A DNA stretch of 64,000 nt from Actinomadura oligospora ATCC 43269 (GTDB taxonomy: Bacteria > Actinomycetota > Actinomycetes > Streptosporangiales > Streptosporangiaceae), in the NCBI RefSeq assembly GCF_000518265.1, contig NZ_JADG01000011.1, positions 1 through 64,000 on the forward strand, read 5' to 3'. The translations under genes and the position numbers were made by a program. A model generated the notes under the pieces. That model did no database searches. It saw only the letters and a program-made list of their open reading frames with translations, and was not told where the DNA came from. Positions within the stretch are counted from its first letter, which is position 1; each line of letters opens with the position of its first letter. Of this stretch, positions 24,201 through 32,086 are shown in pieces.

Positions 24201-25123
24201 CGGCGGCCCCCCTCGGGCGTGGGCGTGGGAATGGGCGCGGGGTTGGAAGCGGGTTCGGGATGGGATCCGGGTTCGGGGGTGGGGCCGGTTTCCGGGGTGG
24301 GACGGGGGTTGGGGGGGGGGGTGGGGGTGGCTTCGGCGGTGGCGATGAAGGAGTACGGGGGCCAGGGGCCGGTGATCTCGACCGTCACGCCGGGCAACCG
24401 CCGGTCGGCGGCGCGGGCGACCTCGTGGAAGCCGTCCGCCTGCTCGTCGTCGACCAGGTAGGCCATGTTCAGGATGAGGGTCTCGTGCCGTCCGGACAGG
24501 CGCGAGTCCTGGGCGGCGTGCTGCCGGGACGCGACGGCGTGGTCGGCCAGCTCGTCGTGGAGGGTGCGGGCGTGGTCGGCGAGCCGGTCCTGCAGGGCCC
24601 GGCGCACGCGCCGCGCCGCCTGGCGGCGTTGCAGGTAGGCGGTCCCCGCGGTCAAGGCCGGGACTTCGACCTCCGACTCCGGCTCGGGCTCGTCCTGCTG
24701 GACGGCCTCGGGGATGGCGTAGGCCTTGACGCCCCACTCGGTGCGTCCGGTGACGCGGTCGAGGAGGTCGGTCAGGTGCGTGTGGTCGCGGCCGAGAACG
24801 TCCCGGACGCGCTGGTCGTCGCGGTACAGCGTCGCGATCCGGACGGGCGCGGTCGGCGCGTTCCGCGCGGCGTGCGCGACGACGTCGTGGTGGGCGCGGG
24901 CGGTCCCCTCCAGCCACGCCAGGTCCTCGAGGTTCTCGCGGAGGGCCTCCTCGCCGAAGTCGGTGAGGCTGACGGTGCTGACCAGCGCGGTCAGGGCCGT
25001 CCCCCGGTGGGCGAGCGCGCGGACGGGCTCGCCCGCGACGCCGGTGACGCCGTCCAGCGCGGACGGGGCCAGGCCGCGCGCCACCCCGTACAGGTAGACG
25101 GCGGTGCGGGCTTCACTCGTCAT
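24197..25123 (-). CDS. gvpL: Gas vesicle protein GvpL/GvpF
   Basis: 308 residues of the GvpF/L family: YLYGVARG at the start, TLYRDDQRVRDVL, GVKAYA and the closing pattern ILNMAYLVDD...VEITGPWPPYSF. After that, residues about 270-308 form a Pro/Thr/Glu-rich tail absent from the other GvpF in this operon. The tail is encoded by DNA with an 11-base C run (24311-24321 on the plus strand as G). It overlaps gvpJ by 11 bases and gvpS by four. Confidence 0.85.
   Translation of the reverse strand: MTSEARTAVYLYGVARGLAPSALDGVTGVAGEPVRALAHRGTALTALVSTVSLTDFGEEALRENLEDLAWLEGTARAHHDVVAHAARNAPTAPVRIATLYRDDQRVRDVLGRDHTHLTDLLDRVTGRTEWGVKAYAIPEAVQQDEPEPESEVEVPALTAGTAYLQRRQAARRVRRALQDRLADHARTLHDELADHAVASRQHAAQDSRLSGRHETLILNMAYLVDDEQADGFHEVARAADRRLPGVTVEITGPWPPYSFIATAEATPTPPPNPRPTPETGPTPEPGSHPEPASNPAPIPTPTPEGGRR
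24311..24321. repeat. Homopolymer G/C run of 11 inside gvpL
   Basis: Eleven consecutive G on the plus strand (C on the coding strand) encode Thr-Pro-Pro-Pro in the tail of GvpL, about 120 bases before its stop. Runs of this length are prone to slippage in replication; sequencing error is also possible. Confidence 0.8.
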
Positions 25124-25556
25124 GGTCGGTCCTCCTCCGCGGTTCGGGGCGAGGGCTGCTGGGGGCTGCGGCTTCGAGGGCTTCGAGGCGTTCGCGCAGG
25201 AGGCGGTTCTCCTCCTCCAGCTCGGCCCGGCCGCCGTCGAGCCCGGCGCGCCCGTCGCCCGAGCCGACGTCACCGGACGTCCCGGCGTGGTTCCGGGTGC
25301 GGGCGCGGGAGGACAGCGACGGGTCGTGTTCCCACCAGTCGATGCCCATCTCCTTCGCGCGGTCGACGGACGCGACCAGCAGGCGCAGCTTGATGGTGAG
25401 CAGTTCGATGTCGAGCAGGTTCACGCGGATGTCGCCGACGATGACGATGCCCTTGTCCAGGACGCGTTCGAGGATGTCGGCGAGGTTCGCGCTCTGCCGG
25501 TCGCCGGACGCGGCCCGGGCGGGCGAGCGTCCTCCGGTCCAGGAGATGTCGGTCAA
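25113..25556 (-). CDS. gvpJ: Gas vesicle protein GvpJ (GvpA family with C-terminal coiled coil)
   Basis: 147 residues. The GvpA-like core is at about 22-75 (LADILERVLDKGIVIVGDIR, LLDIELLTIKLRLLVASVDR). A Gly/Ala-rich linker and a short Leu-zipper-like helix (ELEEENRLLRERLEALEA) follow. Such J-type proteins are minor shell components that shape the vesicle tips. It overlaps the downstream gvpL by 11 bases. Confidence 0.82.
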   Translation of the reverse strand: MTDISWTGGRSPARAASGDRQSANLADILERVLDKGIVIVGDIRVNLLDIELLTIKLRLLVASVDRAKEMGIDWWEHDPSLSSRARTRNHAGTSGDVGSGDGRAGLDGGRAELEEENRLLRERLEALEAAAPSSPRPEPRRRTDHDE

Positions 25557-25633
25557 GGCGGTTCGTCCTCCACGTTTCCGTCCGGGATGTGCGGTGGCGT
25601 CCGTCCGGAGGTGGCCGGACGGAGCGGCACCGG

Positions 25634-26041
25634 TCAGGTGCGATGGCGTCCGTCCACGTGGCCGCGCGCGTAGCGCTGGGTACGGCGGTAGCCGGCCAGG
25701 TCGCCGTCGGGGGCGAGTTCGACGCGGTAGCAGGCGAGGATGTCGGCGGAGTCGGGGATGCGGTGGGTCTCCACGAGCTCCACCGTGACGGCCCAGCCGT
25801 CCCCGGCCCGTTCGACGCCGACCACCGCCTCGGGCTCGCGGCCGGTCAGGAGCCTGATCTGCGCGACCGCCTCCTCGGCCGCCCGGACGGCGGACAGCCC
25901 CGCGAGACCGGCCGCGCCCCGGCCCGCGCCGGAGTCACGAGCGCCGTTCTCGCCCATGTCGGAGTCGCGTGGGGCGGAGTCGCGCGGGGCGTCTTTGCGC
26001 GTGCCGGTGCGGCGCGGGGCGGCCTTGCGCGGAGCGGCCAT
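25634..26041 (-). CDS. gvpO: Gas vesicle protein GvpO
   Basis: 135 residues. An Ala/Arg/Lys-rich N-terminus of about 50 residues with repeated PRDS-like units precedes the conserved GvpO domain (AEEAVAQIRLLTGREPEAVV, GWAVTVELVETHRIPDSADI, LACYRVELAPDGDLAGYRR). It is an essential accessory in other operons. Its ATG shares one base with the GvpG stop (TGATG). The next gene, gvpJ, starts after a 77-base gap. Confidence 0.85.
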   Translation of the reverse strand: MAAPRKAAPRRTGTRKDAPRDSAPRDSDMGENGARDSGAGRGAAGLAGLSAVRAAEEAVAQIRLLTGREPEAVVGVERAGDGWAVTVELVETHRIPDSADILACYRVELAPDGDLAGYRRTQRYARGHVDGRHRT

Positions 26042-26268
26042 CAGGGATCCCCGCGAAGGCGGGCGATGAGCCGTTCCTCGGCCTCGGCGGCCTCGTCCTC
26101 GGTCATCTCACCCGCGGCGACGGCGTCGGCGACGGCCTGCATCTCGGCCGCGATCCGGCCCGGGTCGTAGAGCTGCGCCTCCGCCTGCTCCTGGAGGACC
26201 TCGGCCAGCCACACGACCCCGCGGACGGGGGCCAGCGGCAGGGTGACCAGCCCGGTGAACAGGCCCAT
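26041..26268 (-). CDS. gvpG: Gas vesicle protein GvpG
   Basis: A 75-residue protein of typical GvpG type: MGLFTGLVTLPLAPVRGVVW, then an amphipathic helical part (EEAEERLIARLRG). It is a small assembly accessory. Both ends overlap neighbours by one base (TGATG) with gvpF and gvpO. Confidence 0.87.
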   Translation of the reverse strand: MGLFTGLVTLPLAPVRGVVWLAEVLQEQAEAQLYDPGRIAAEMQAVADAVAAGEMTEDEAAEAEERLIARLRGDP

Positions 26269-27041
26269 CAGCCTCCCTCCGGAACGAAGTCGTAGGGCGG
26301 CAGCGGCCCGACGAGCCGCAACCGTATCCGGTCCCGGTTCTCCTCGACGAGGTCGTCGACGGCCTTCTGGAACCCGTCGCGCTGGGCCTCGCCGACCAGG
26401 AACGAGGCGTCGACGACGTCCTCCTCCCGGACGGGCTCGTGGGCGACGGCGGACTCGGCGAACGGCGCGAGCGCCGACAGCAGCCGCGTCCCGTCCCGCT
26501 CGCGGCGGTCCCGCAGCACCTGGACGATCATCTCGCCGAGCCGGACCCGGTCGAAGTGGACGGCGTCGGCGGCGTCCTCGGGGACCGCGCGCAGCCGGGC
26601 GGACAGTTCGGCGATCTCCGGGTCGTCCTCGATGACCTCGCGGAGAACGGCGTCCTCCTCGTAGGTGGCCTTCACGCGGACGGCGACCCGGCCGTCGACG
26701 CGGTCCAGCGCGGCGGTGAGCCGGTCGGCGTTGTTCTCGAGCAGCTCGCCGCGGACGGCGTCGGCGTCGGCGAGCGCCGCGCCGAACCGGAACGGCAGCA
26801 CCGGCGTGCCCGCGTCCACGAGGGTCTGCAGGACGCGCTGGTGCGCCATGAGGTCGGCGCGTTCGCCGAGCGGGCGGCCGGACGGCAGGTCGCTGCTGAG
26901 CGCGGCGATCCTGCCGTGCGCGACGACCCGGACGGGCAGGTCGTCGAGGCCGGTGAGGCCGTTCGGCGGCGCCGCGTCCGCGCGGGTGACTCCGTAGACG
27001 TACTGGGGGACGGTCTGGTGGTCGGCCTGGGGCCCGGTCAC
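26268..27041 (-). CDS. gvpF: Gas vesicle protein GvpF
   Basis: 257 residues of the GvpF/L family with YVYGVTRAD, LPFRFGAALADADAV, RVKATYEED and the ending FLVGEAQRDGF...LVGPLPPYDF. Family members bind GvpA and assist assembly. Unlike gvpL in this operon it has no Pro-rich tail. The GTG start overlaps the gvpA stop (GTGA), coupling it to the shell gene. Confidence 0.88.
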   Translation of the reverse strand: MTGPQADHQTVPQYVYGVTRADAAPPNGLTGLDDLPVRVVAHGRIAALSSDLPSGRPLGERADLMAHQRVLQTLVDAGTPVLPFRFGAALADADAVRGELLENNADRLTAALDRVDGRVAVRVKATYEEDAVLREVIEDDPEIAELSARLRAVPEDAADAVHFDRVRLGEMIVQVLRDRRERDGTRLLSALAPFAESAVAHEPVREEDVVDASFLVGEAQRDGFQKAVDDLVEENRDRIRLRLVGPLPPYDFVPEGG

Positions 27042-27481
27042 TGGTCGTCCTCCTCTTCCTGCTTCTTGGCGGAGCGGCGGCGGGCGGGCTGCTTGGTCTT
27101 CGCGTCGGAGTCGCCGCCGAAGGTCTCCTTCAGCCGCTCCTGCGCGCCGCTGAGCACGCCCTTGGTCTTGGACTTGGCGCCCGACTCCTGCATGCCCTGG
27201 ACGACCTGCGGCAGTCCCTGCGCGGTCCCGTCGTGGGCGATGTCGAGGCGGTTCACGGCCTGCGCGAACCGCAGGTAGGTGTCGACGCTGGCGACGACGA
27301 TCCGCACGTCCACGGTGAGGATCTCGATGCCGACGAGCGCGACGCGGGCGTAGACGTCGATGACCAGTCCCTTCTCCAGGATCAGGTCGACCACGTCGGC
27401 GAGGCCGCTGGTACCGCGCCCACCTCCGCCGTTCTGGACGTAGCTGGTGCCCGAGGTCTGCTGGGCGATCGGCCCAGTCAT
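27038..27481 (-). CDS. gvpA: Gas vesicle structural protein GvpA
   Basis: 147 residues. The GvpA core at about 25-75 (LADVVDLILEKGLVIDVYAR, VALVGIEILTVDVRIVVASV, DTYLRFAQAV) is the closest to major shell proteins in this cluster. A long Lys/Gln/Glu-rich C-terminal tail of about 60 residues is unusual for a main shell protein but occurs in actinomycetes. AGGGAG lies seven bases before the ATG. It is the first clear gvp gene of the leftward operon. Confidence 0.88.
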   Translation of the reverse strand: MTGPIAQQTSGTSYVQNGGGGRGTSGLADVVDLILEKGLVIDVYARVALVGIEILTVDVRIVVASVDTYLRFAQAVNRLDIAHDGTAQGLPQVVQGMQESGAKSKTKGVLSGAQERLKETFGGDSDAKTKQPARRRSAKKQEEEDDQ

Positions 27482-27495
27482 GTCATCACTCCCTG

Positions 27496-27884
27496 AGGGT
27501 TGGGGTGTGGGGCCGGGCGGGCTCTGGGCTCCGGCCGGGAGCCCTACCCGGGATGTGCCGGCTAAACGGGACGCACGGTCGCAGTCGTCCCAGGGCAACA
27601 CGCCACCGCCGTTCATCAGCGTCGCGCGCCCGGCGCAACCGCGGCAGACCGTGCGGCCGTGACAATCCGTGCGCCCCGCACGGCCGTGCGACCGTGGCGC
27701 TCGCTGCGCCGGTGCGGCCGGTGCGCCGTGGCGGCCCGTGCGACCGTGGCGGCCGGTGCAGGTCGCGCGACCGTGGCGCTCGCTGCGGCCGGTGCAGCCG
27801 TGGCGGCCGTGCGACCGTTACAGGCCGTCCGTGGCGCTCGCTGCGGTGCCGTGCGGGCCGGGCGGCCGTGGTGGCCGTGGTGTG
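27496..27884. repeat. Repeat-rich region upstream of the gas vesicle operon
   Basis: GCGACCGTGGCGCTCGCTG occurs at 27688 and 27767 and a shortened form (CCGTGGCGCTCGCTGCGG) at 27829, embedded in many variants of GTGCGGCCGTGGCG. The spacing is about 79 and 61 bases, so these are degenerate tandem repeats rather than CRISPR. No gene is supported in 27482-27884; the gvpA promoter must lie at the left end. Confidence 0.6.
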
Positions 27885-28391
27885 TCAGTGGCGGTGGGCC
27901 TTGTGGGAACGCTTTCGGGCCGTGCGGCGCGCTGCGGCGACCGTCGCCACTCCGGCGGTGACCGCGCCCGCCGTGGCCAGCGCCCGCCGGAGGTTCGGCA
28001 GGCTCGCGAGCTTCGCGAGCAGGGCGGGGACGACGGTGAGGCGCTGCGCGGCAGCCGCGGCGCCGCTCTGGACGCCGCGCCCGACGGTCTCGGTCGTCCG
28101 GCGGGCGGTGTCGCCCGTGCGGCGGGCGGCCCCGGCCGCGGTTCCGGCGGCGGCGGAGGCGCCGTGCCTGGCGGCCCCGGCGACCTTCCCGGCGTTCCTG
28201 ACGCTCTTCGCGTCCTTGATGTCTGTGGCGTCGGTGATGTCCGTGACGCCCGGGGTGTGGCCGGTCTTCTCCGAGACGCGTTCCTCCGCGCCGGCCTTCG
28301 CGGCGGATGTGCGCTTCTTGGCGGCGGACGTGGTCCTCTTCGCGGACGCTCCGGCCTTTGCGGCCGTGTTCCTACCGGAAGCCGAAGGCAT
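27885..28391 (-). CDS. Ala/Lys/Arg-rich protein of unknown function upstream of gvpA
   Basis: 168 residues, very rich in Ala, Lys, Arg and Thr, with N-terminal KRTTSAAKKRTSAAKAG recalling histone H1-like basic tails, a central DITDATDIKDAKSV segment and a more hydrophobic C-terminal third (about 115-155). Composition suggests nucleic-acid or polyanion binding, or a peripheral membrane role. It lies in the gas vesicle operon's direction, but 400 repeat-rich bases away, so membership is uncertain. Confidence 0.55.
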   Translation of the reverse strand: MPSASGRNTAAKAGASAKRTTSAAKKRTSAAKAGAEERVSEKTGHTPGVTDITDATDIKDAKSVRNAGKVAGAARHGASAAAGTAAGAARRTGDTARRTTETVGRGVQSGAAAAAQRLTVVPALLAKLASLPNLRRALATAGAVTAGVATVAAARRTARKRSHKAHRH

Positions 28392-28598
28392 TTCTCTGCA
28401 CCCTCTCTGACGATTCGGCGGCGTTTCCCCGCCCGTCGTAGTGGTGCGCCTACCCGCCTGTGTCCGTCCAAACTTCCGAAGGCCCGAATATCGTCTTCGG
28501 ACGGAAATCGGTCAGTCCGAAACGCGGGCGGCGAAAATGCGGCCGGACATGGTGCGCCCACGTCCGGCCGCCGGTTCCGCCGCACCGCTCCGGGCGGC

Positions 28599-28928
28599 CT
28601 ACCGGCCGGCGAGCGCCCTTTCCAGCTCCGCCTTGTTCATGGACGAGCGGCCCTTGATGTTGCGCCGCTTCGCCTCGTGGTACAGCTGCTCCTTCGTCCT
28701 GCCCTTGACGCGGGACGTGCCGGACCGCAGCCCGCCGCGGCGGCCGGACGACAGGTCCCGCGTCGAGGACCTGCTGATGGTCGCCGCCTCGCCGTGCCGC
28801 GCCCGCTCCTTGTTCACCGTGCTCGCGGCGATCCGCTTGGCGCGCCCCGTGGAGGCGCCCCGTTTCTTCGCCGATTCCTTGACGTGTTCGTACTGGCGTT
28901 CACGCTTGCCACTCCATGCCTTGGGCAT
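28599..28928 (-). CDS. Small basic protein with Rho N-terminal/SAP-like domain
   Basis: 109 residues. The N-terminal part (KRERQYEHVKESAKKRG, RIAASTVNKERARHGE) matches the ChaB-like/'plasmid stabilisation' small-protein family. The C-terminal part (GRTKEQLYHEAKRRNIKGRS, MNKAELERAL) is a Rho_N helix-extension-helix. Likely a nucleic-acid-binding stress protein; exact role unknown. Confidence 0.72.
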   Translation of the reverse strand: MPKAWSGKRERQYEHVKESAKKRGASTGRAKRIAASTVNKERARHGEAATISRSSTRDLSSGRRGGLRSGTSRVKGRTKEQLYHEAKRRNIKGRSSMNKAELERALAGR

Positions 28929-29437
28929 GACGCGCTCCTCTCCTCGAACCAGGAATCTGGGGTCTGGGATCTGGAGGTCACCGACCGTAGTCGAACCCGG
29001 TCATGTTCGTTCTCTTCCCGTTTCGGGGGGTCTGAACAGCCACTGCGGCCGACGGTCAGAGCAGGACGACCAACCCGAGCGAGGCGCAGTCGTTCAGCGG
29101 CGGCATGCCTGCGGTGGACGCGACTCCGACCAGGAACGCGACGGCGAGCAGATGGCGGACGGCCCTGGCCGGCCCGGCGATGATGACACCCATCCGGGAG
29201 ATCGGGTCTTAGGAGAGCAACCACTTCAGGTCGTCCTGGCCGAGGGCAAGGCGTAATCACGCAGCACATGAAGCGTCCCGTGCCTCTTCCCCATGAACCG
29301 CACCCCGGAACACGACAAAAGACGCCCCGCCGGAGTCGACCTACCCGGGAACGAACCCCCGGCCACGCATAAACGCGTCACCGCGGGTACAGAGAGACCA
29401 CCTGAAGACATCAACCCAGAAAGGGATGTGAACGGAT
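28929..29437. other. Intergenic region of low gene content
   Basis: About 500 bases without a convincing gene. A 45-codon minus-strand frame at 29056-29193 is listed separately with low confidence. The right part, just before the small hydrophobic protein, is less GC-rich and should contain its promoter; GGGTAC at 29386-29391 resembles a general-stress -10, but no matching -35 is clear. Confidence 0.4.
29056..29193 (-). CDS. Possible small membrane peptide
   Basis: A 45-codon frame starting MGVIIAGPARAVRHLLAVAF, with one hydrophobic segment near residues 12-28 and an acidic/Leu-rich end. It looks like a small membrane or signal-peptide-bearing protein. There is no Shine-Dalgarno site and no family is recognised, so it may be chance. 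Confidence 0.22.
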   Translation of the reverse strand: MGVIIAGPARAVRHLLAVAFLVGVASTAGMPPLNDCASLGLVVLL

Positions 29438-29608
29438 ATGGCGCTCATCATCGCCGTCCTGCTCCTGGCACTACTGCTGGGCGGCCTGGGGTTCGCCGCG
29501 CATGTCCTGTGGTGGATCGCCCTGATCGTCCTGGTCGTCTGGCTCCTCGGCTTCGTCCTCCGCAGCGCCGAAGGCGCAGGTGGACGCCGCCGCTGGTACC
29601 GCTGGTAG
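29438..29608 (+). CDS. Small hydrophobic membrane protein
   Basis: 56 residues: a first hydrophobic helix (LIIAVLLLALLLGGLGFAA), then HVLWWIALIVLVVWLLGFVL, ending in GRRRWYRW. This two-helix pattern with the WWIA and RWYRW ends is a familiar 'hydrophobic protein' of actinomycetes, of unknown function and often stress-associated. AAAGGGA lies about 12 bases upstream. A stem-loop follows the stop by 28 bases. Confidence 0.75.
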   Translation: MALIIAVLLLALLLGGLGFAAHVLWWIALIVLVVWLLGFVLRSAEGAGGRRRWYRW

Positions 29609-29635
29609 ACCCCGGCAGGACGCCCTCACAAGACC

Positions 29636-29661
29636 GCGGCCCGGGACCGCCCCCGGGCCGC
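29636..29661 (+). terminator. Stem-loop terminator
   Basis: GCGGCCCGGG and CCCGGGCCGC form a perfect 10-bp stem with a six-base loop, 28 bases after the hydrophobic protein gene and just before the Nudix remnant on the other strand. Confidence 0.65.
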
Positions 29662-29665
29662 ACCC

Positions 29666-29848
29666 CTAAACACCCAATTGCCCGAACCACTCAGAAATCG
29701 ACCGCTTACACCCATCTGGCATGCGAAGTCCCGGAATGTCCTCGGCGGCGAAAAGCCCGACCTCCTTGTGCTCATGACTCACCAGAGGCGCGACATCCGG
29801 CGTGAGAACAGCACAGCCATAAGTGACGATGACAGCCCGCGCCCCCGC
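29666..29848 (-). pseudogene. 3' remnant of a Nudix hydrolase gene
   Basis: An open frame without start on the minus strand reads ARAVIVTYGCAVLTPD, then LVSHEHKEVGLFAAEDIPGL and RMPDGCKRSISEWF before a stop. This matches the C-terminal third of Nudix hydrolases (HEHKEVGLF and PxGYKRSI-like segments). The Nudix box itself and the N-terminus are absent: upstream in this direction the DNA enters the HEAT-repeat gene in another frame. A deletion or insertion removed the 5' part. Confidence 0.65.
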
Positions 29849-29850
29849 CC

Positions 29851-31368
29851 CTAATGCCCCAGCTGCCAGCGCAGCCGCCGCACGACCTCGTCCGGCAACA
29901 CATCGCGGACGTCCCGGAGCAACTCTTCCAGAACCTCCCGGCCCCCGACCGGCAGACGGGCGTAAGCGTTGACGGCCTCACGCACCCAACGCAGCAGGTC
30001 AGCCCGCGCCCGCTCTCCAAGCTCCGCATCACGACCAGCCAGCAGCCGCAGGTCGGCCTCAAGACGCGTCCAGGTGTCGCGATGCCTCAGCAACAGATAC
30101 GCGGCCCGGCGCACATGCCGTGGCCGCGCCGGATCCAGCAGCGCCCAAAGCTCCCCCACCGGGACGGTCACCTCCAGCGCGATCATCGTTCGACTGACCA
30201 TCCGAACGACGACCGGCGCGGAATCGGTCAGCAACGCCGCCCAGCCACCTTCACGGCCGCCCAGCCCGGACGCCGCACGAATCGCCGCCGCCCGCACGCG
30301 AGGCCGTCCATGCCGCAGAAACGGCACCGCGAGCACCGCGTCGTCCCGGCTCCCGCACTCCCCCAGCCCCAAGAGCACCCCGGCGACCGCCGCCGTTCCG
30401 TCATCCACGCAGGCGGCCAGGGCCTCCCTGTAGAAGGGCACCGGGTCCTCACCATCACGCCGTACGGCCCACTGCGCGACCGCCCGCACCCCGGCAGAAC
30501 GGTCTCCAAGAAACGCCCGACCCACCTCAGAACGCCCCAACCGGACGAGCGCATCGAGCGCCATCGCACGGAGATCGCCGCCCACCGCCGACAGGAGCGG
30601 TTCCACCAGGTCGGAACGCTGTTCCGCGAGCGCCCGTTCCACCAGGTGCCGGGCGCACCACAGACGGCAGACGTTGTCGGCTTCGCCGAGCACCGCGTCC
30701 AGAACGTCCCGCACGTCGGTATCCGGACGGCTCAACCAGACCCGGCAGGCCAAACGCCGCACGTGCCGGCCGTCCGCGTTCCGGACGGCGAGGAGCACGT
30801 CGGGCGACACGTCGACGAGGAGGTCTGCGGCCAGCTCAACGACGAAGTCACCACGCCGACGTCCGGCCAGGTGCGTCGCCGTCGCGACAGACGTCACCGC
30901 CCGCGCGCCGGGCACCCGCAGCGCGTCCCTGAGCAATTCCGGCAGCACCGCGCGTGCCGCGTCGCGAACCGGGGCCGCCCAGTCGGCCGCGCGGATCACC
31001 ACCACCGGCAGCAGCCGGGGCAACTCCGCCGACCGCTGCAAAGCAGCCTCCCGGACGCGGCCGTCCGGCGAGCACAAGGCCCGGAGCACCCCCAGCGGGC
31101 TGGACACCTTCGCCTTCGCCGCAGCACGCCGTCTGCGCGCGAAGGAGCCAGGCCGATGGAAGCTGCAAAGCCGCAGATGCTCATCCAGCTTCACCCATGT
31201 GCGAGGGCTGGCATCCTGCAGAGCCTTCAGGGCGACGTCGGCCGTGCCCGCCTCGTCAGGCAATTCGAAGAGCAGGCGAGCCAACGCCGCCGGGCTCTCG
31301 CCGCTGCCGTCGGCGTTCGATTCTCTGACCAACTCGTCCAGGCGGGCGGCCAGGTCCAGCTCACTCAT
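29851..31368 (-). CDS. HEAT-repeat protein
   Basis: 505 residues built mostly of helical pairs with HEAT spacing (for example RVREAALQRSAELPRLLPVV, RHVRRLACRVWL, RPRVRAAAIRAASGL). No catalytic domain, signal or membrane segment is visible, so it is probably a protein-interaction scaffold. Its ATG overlaps the stop of the upstream gene by four bases (ATGA), giving a two-gene operon. The partner is also uncharacterised, and I cannot assign a pathway. Confidence 0.75.
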   Translation of the reverse strand: MSELDLAARLDELVRESNADGSGESPAALARLLFELPDEAGTADVALKALQDASPRTWVKLDEHLRLCSFHRPGSFARRRRAAAKAKVSSPLGVLRALCSPDGRVREAALQRSAELPRLLPVVVIRAADWAAPVRDAARAVLPELLRDALRVPGARAVTSVATATHLAGRRRGDFVVELAADLLVDVSPDVLLAVRNADGRHVRRLACRVWLSRPDTDVRDVLDAVLGEADNVCRLWCARHLVERALAEQRSDLVEPLLSAVGGDLRAMALDALVRLGRSEVGRAFLGDRSAGVRAVAQWAVRRDGEDPVPFYREALAACVDDGTAAVAGVLLGLGECGSRDDAVLAVPFLRHGRPRVRAAAIRAASGLGGREGGWAALLTDSAPVVVRMVSRTMIALEVTVPVGELWALLDPARPRHVRRAAYLLLRHRDTWTRLEADLRLLAGRDAELGERARADLLRWVREAVNAYARLPVGGREVLEELLRDVRDVLPDEVVRRLRWQLGH

Positions 31369-31982
31369 TCCGGCACGATGGCAGGAAGCGCGTCGCGCGC
31401 ACCATCCGATTCTCCAGCCGGACGCCTTGACGTAGTAAGGTTCGCGCCTTCATGCGGGGCCTCCTGGACGCGTTGCGCCACGAGCGCGGCGTGGGAGAGC
31501 GGTGTGGACAGATCCGCGACGTCGCCGTTCGTCGTGTAGTCGAGCAGGACGACGGTTCGGTGGGCGGCGAGTTCCCGGAGTTCGGCGACGAGGTCGGCGG
31601 CCCTGTGGTCGAGCATCCAGTGATAGGTCGGAAGGTAGATCGTCCGCCTCGCCTCCTCGTAGCCGAGGAGGCGTCCGTCGAGGCGGTGTCCCAGCGGCGG
31701 GCCGAGCCGCCGCACCGTTCGCTTGATGCCCTTCATCCGTGTGATGTCCAGCTTGCTGAAATCCTCCTCTTCGCCGGAGAAGACCTTCAGGGCCTGCCAG
31801 ACACCTTCGACGGACTGCGACGTCCGTCCAGGATGGCCGGGGACGGGGATGCCGCCGTGCGGCCAGAACGGGCTGAGGCGGACCCAGGGTTCGGGCCCCC
31901 GGGAGGTCACGTCGACGATCAGAGCGTCGGGAAAGTCGCGGTCCAGAGTGGTGCGACGACGGCTCGCCATATGGATGGGCAT
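31365..31982 (-). CDS. Uncharacterised protein coupled to a HEAT-repeat gene
   Basis: 205 residues. Central conserved-looking segment: SPFWPHGGIPVPGHPGR, then SVEGVWQALKVF and IYLPTYHWMLDH. These resemble a domain of unknown function in actinomycetes (possibly DUF6939), which I cannot confirm. The C-terminal 30 residues are Ala/Arg-rich. It is the first gene of an operon with the HEAT protein. Confidence 0.65.
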   Translation of the reverse strand: MPIHMASRRRTTLDRDFPDALIVDVTSRGPEPWVRLSPFWPHGGIPVPGHPGRTSQSVEGVWQALKVFSGEEEDFSKLDITRMKGIKRTVRRLGPPLGHRLDGRLLGYEEARRTIYLPTYHWMLDHRAADLVAELRELAAHRTVVLLDYTTNGDVADLSTPLSHAALVAQRVQEAPHEGANLTTSRRPAGESDGARDALPAIVPE

Positions 31983-32086
31983 GACGGAAGCCTGTCACCC
32001 GCCTACGACAGTTGATCTCAAACTGAGTCTTACCGAACGAGGCGAGGGCCCGGCCGAGCACGGCCCGGCCCCCGCTCATCCACCCG

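Noticed and set aside
27660..27850. CRISPR-like array
   Set aside because: Repeats are degenerate, unequally spaced (about 79 and 61 bases) and the intervening sequence is itself repetitive; there are no cas genes.
29194..29430. Plus-strand frame giving GDRVLGEQPLQVVLAEGKA
   Set aside because: Short, no start with a ribosome-binding site, and no recognisable family; probably chance or too decayed to assign.
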